Made by a program: the position numbers and the translations under genes. This document shows, one piece after another, positions 4,311 to 5,010 of a DNA stretch of 5,010 bases. The DNA comes from Sedimentisphaerales bacterium (GTDB taxonomy: Bacteria > Planctomycetota > Phycisphaerae > Sedimentisphaerales > Anaerobacaceae). The notes beneath the pieces are model-generated. The model did not search any database. It had not been told where the DNA came from and worked only from the letters and a program-made list of their open reading frames with translations. The stretch covers positions 1 to 5,010 of the forward strand of contig JAFGTU010000119.1 of assembly GCA_016933985.1 (NCBI GenBank). Direction: 5' to 3'. Numbering within the stretch: position 1 is the stretch's first letter; every line of letters starts with the position of its first letter.

Positions 4311-4404
4311 GCACTACGAACGGGCGATATCCTCTCACATTGCCGATCATTATTCTGAGGACCGGCTCGGCTTGTTGCCTGGAATCAGGTAGAATCTCCT
4401 CCGC

Positions 4405-4446
4405 GAGCACGTGTCGGGTGCTCCGTCCCGACGGGCCGTTGGCCCG
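4405..4446 (+). promoter_or_regulatory. Tandem GC hairpins just before the RNase Z-like gene
   Basis: GAGCAC (4405-4410) pairs with GTGCTC (4418-4423), and CGGGCC (4432-4437) with GGCCCG (4441-4446) around a 3-base loop. An alternative stem TCGGG (4414-4418) with CCCGA (4427-4431) would disrupt the first. No T-run follows, and the gene starts 39 bases later. A structured 5' leader or a protein-binding site is possible. Confidence 0.35.
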
Positions 4447-4484
4447 ATCGAGCATGTATGTCCAGAGAGAAAAATGAGGTCGTC

Positions 4485-5010
4485 ATGCGTCTGCTTTTCA
4501 ACGCCGATCGAGTTGCGGAAGACATCGACAACAATCTTCAGGCCTTGAGCTGGTCCTTCACGCATTTTCTGCTCTGGCGCGGGTATCGCCTTCAATTCGA
4601 CTGCGGAGAAGGGGCGGGTATGCGGCTGGACGATCACATCTTTCGCGTCGATACGCTGGCCCTGTCGCACGGCCACTACGATCATTGCGCGGGACTCCTG
4701 GGCATGCTCCACGTCCGAAACGGGCTGATGGGCGCGACGGACAAGCCGCTGAGGATCGTATATCCCGCCGAGGCGGCCATGATGCAGCACTGGATCTCCG
4801 AGGCGCAGCGATTCGTACGAGGGCGGCAGTTGGATCACGTGACGTTTTGTCCCATAGAGGACGGCCAGTCGTTCGAGCTGCGCAAGGGGCACGTGTTGGA
4901 GGCCCGGCGTGTTCCGCATCTGCCCGACGAGCCTTGCCTGGCATTTCGCGTGGGCAGGCAGTGCACGCGGCGCAGGCCCGAGTACGAGCATCTTACGACC
5001 CAGCAGGTGG
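4485..5010 (+). CDS. RNase Z-like metallo-beta-lactamase-fold hydrolase, 5' part
   Basis: The frame is open from ATG 4485 to the right edge (175 codons), so the gene is partial. GAGG (4476-4479) lies 5 bases before the start; nearby ATGs at 4453, 4457 and 4474 are out of frame. The product has the RNase Z signature: FDCGEGAGMRL (38-48) and then SHGHYDHCAGLLGML (61-75), giving the zinc ligands H62, H64, D66 and H67, with D66 the likely general base. RRVPHLPDEPCLAFRV (141-156) supplies the next ligand, H145. Spacing agrees with bacterial RNase Z, whose equivalents lie near 63-68 and 140. RNase Z removes the 3' trailer of tRNA precursors. It is divergent: the usual N-terminal FLGT/GT motif is absent and DCGEGTQ reads DCGEGAG. 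It may therefore be a paralogue with another substrate. The remaining ligands (Asp, His) would lie beyond the edge. Confidence 0.82.
   Translation, partial: MRLLFNADRVAEDIDNNLQALSWSFTHFLLWRGYRLQFDCGEGAGMRLDDHIFRVDTLALSHGHYDHCAGLLGMLHVRNGLMGATDKPLRIVYPAEAAMMQHWISEAQRFVRGRQLDHVTFCPIEDGQSFELRKGHVLEARRVPHLPDEPCLAFRVGRQCTRRRPEYEHLTTQQV

Larger units (their letters stand above)
3984..4484. other. Gene-poor region rich in palindromes and hairpins
   Basis: I see no convincing gene in these roughly 500 bases. The plus frame 3962-4159 and the minus frame 4455-4147 lack good ribosome sites. A 34-codon plus frame at 4288-4392 also lacks one. What stands out is structure: palindromes at 4004-4015 and 4299-4310, a terminator-like stem at 4102-4133, GTACCTG repeated at 4168 and 4182, a bulged stem at 4187-4222, and GC hairpins at 4405-4446 just before the RNase Z-like gene. 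Confidence 0.55.

Noticed and set aside
4147..4455. Minus-strand frame of 102 codons
   Set aside because: No Shine-Dalgarno precedes the ATG at 4455, the product has no recognisable motif, and the frame runs through the GC palindromes and hairpins. It is the best fallback if the region turns out to be conserved as protein.
4350..4991. Long minus-strand frame of 213 codons
   Set aside because: It lies opposite the RNase Z-like gene, whose metal-binding motifs are clear on the plus strand. Its length follows from the codon bias of that gene.

Overview
The window comes from a bacterium of moderate to moderately high GC, with Shine-Dalgarno-led genes and a sigma70-type promoter. Nothing in it fixes the genus, so I leave the taxon open. 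The clearest content is a toxin-antitoxin and phage-defence module, followed by accessory genes of lower GC and then an apparent chromosomal gene for a metallo-beta-lactamase-fold nuclease.

Layout. Positions 1-82 (minus strand) hold the first codons of a gene running off the left edge; it has a good sigma70 promoter (113-141) and a Shine-Dalgarno. Positions 83-319 form a divergent, C-rich control region. Positions 320-919 and 926-2053 encode a DarT-like DNA ADP-ribosyltransferase toxin and a DarG-like macrodomain antitoxin, 6 bases apart. Positions 2054-2192 are a spacer with direct repeats and a perfect hairpin. Positions 2193-2684 encode an unrecognised 163-residue protein. After a structured 114-base spacer, 2799-3491 encodes a 230-residue, all-helical-looking protein with an R-x5-H motif typical of HEPN ribonucleases, probably AbiU2-like. 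Convergent to it on the minus strand are a 66-residue Cys/His-containing ORF (3502-3702) and a 32-residue single-pass membrane protein (3873-3971), both with strong Shine-Dalgarno sites. Positions 3984-4484 carry no convincing gene but contain two perfect 12-bp palindromes, a plus-strand terminator-like hairpin and several GC-rich hairpins. Positions 4485-5010 are the 5' part of an RNase Z-like metallo-hydrolase gene that leaves the window at the right edge.

How they work together. DarT attaches ADP-ribose to bases in DNA and stops replication. DarG removes the mark with its macrodomain and also binds DarT directly. The 163-aa and HEPN genes lie just downstream on the same strand. A HEPN RNase-like protein beside DarTG suggests a defence cluster, and the 163-aa/HEPN pair is the best candidate here for something not previously described. 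The two small minus-strand genes and the structured 4.0-4.48 kb region look like a separate unit between the defence cargo and the RNase Z-like gene.
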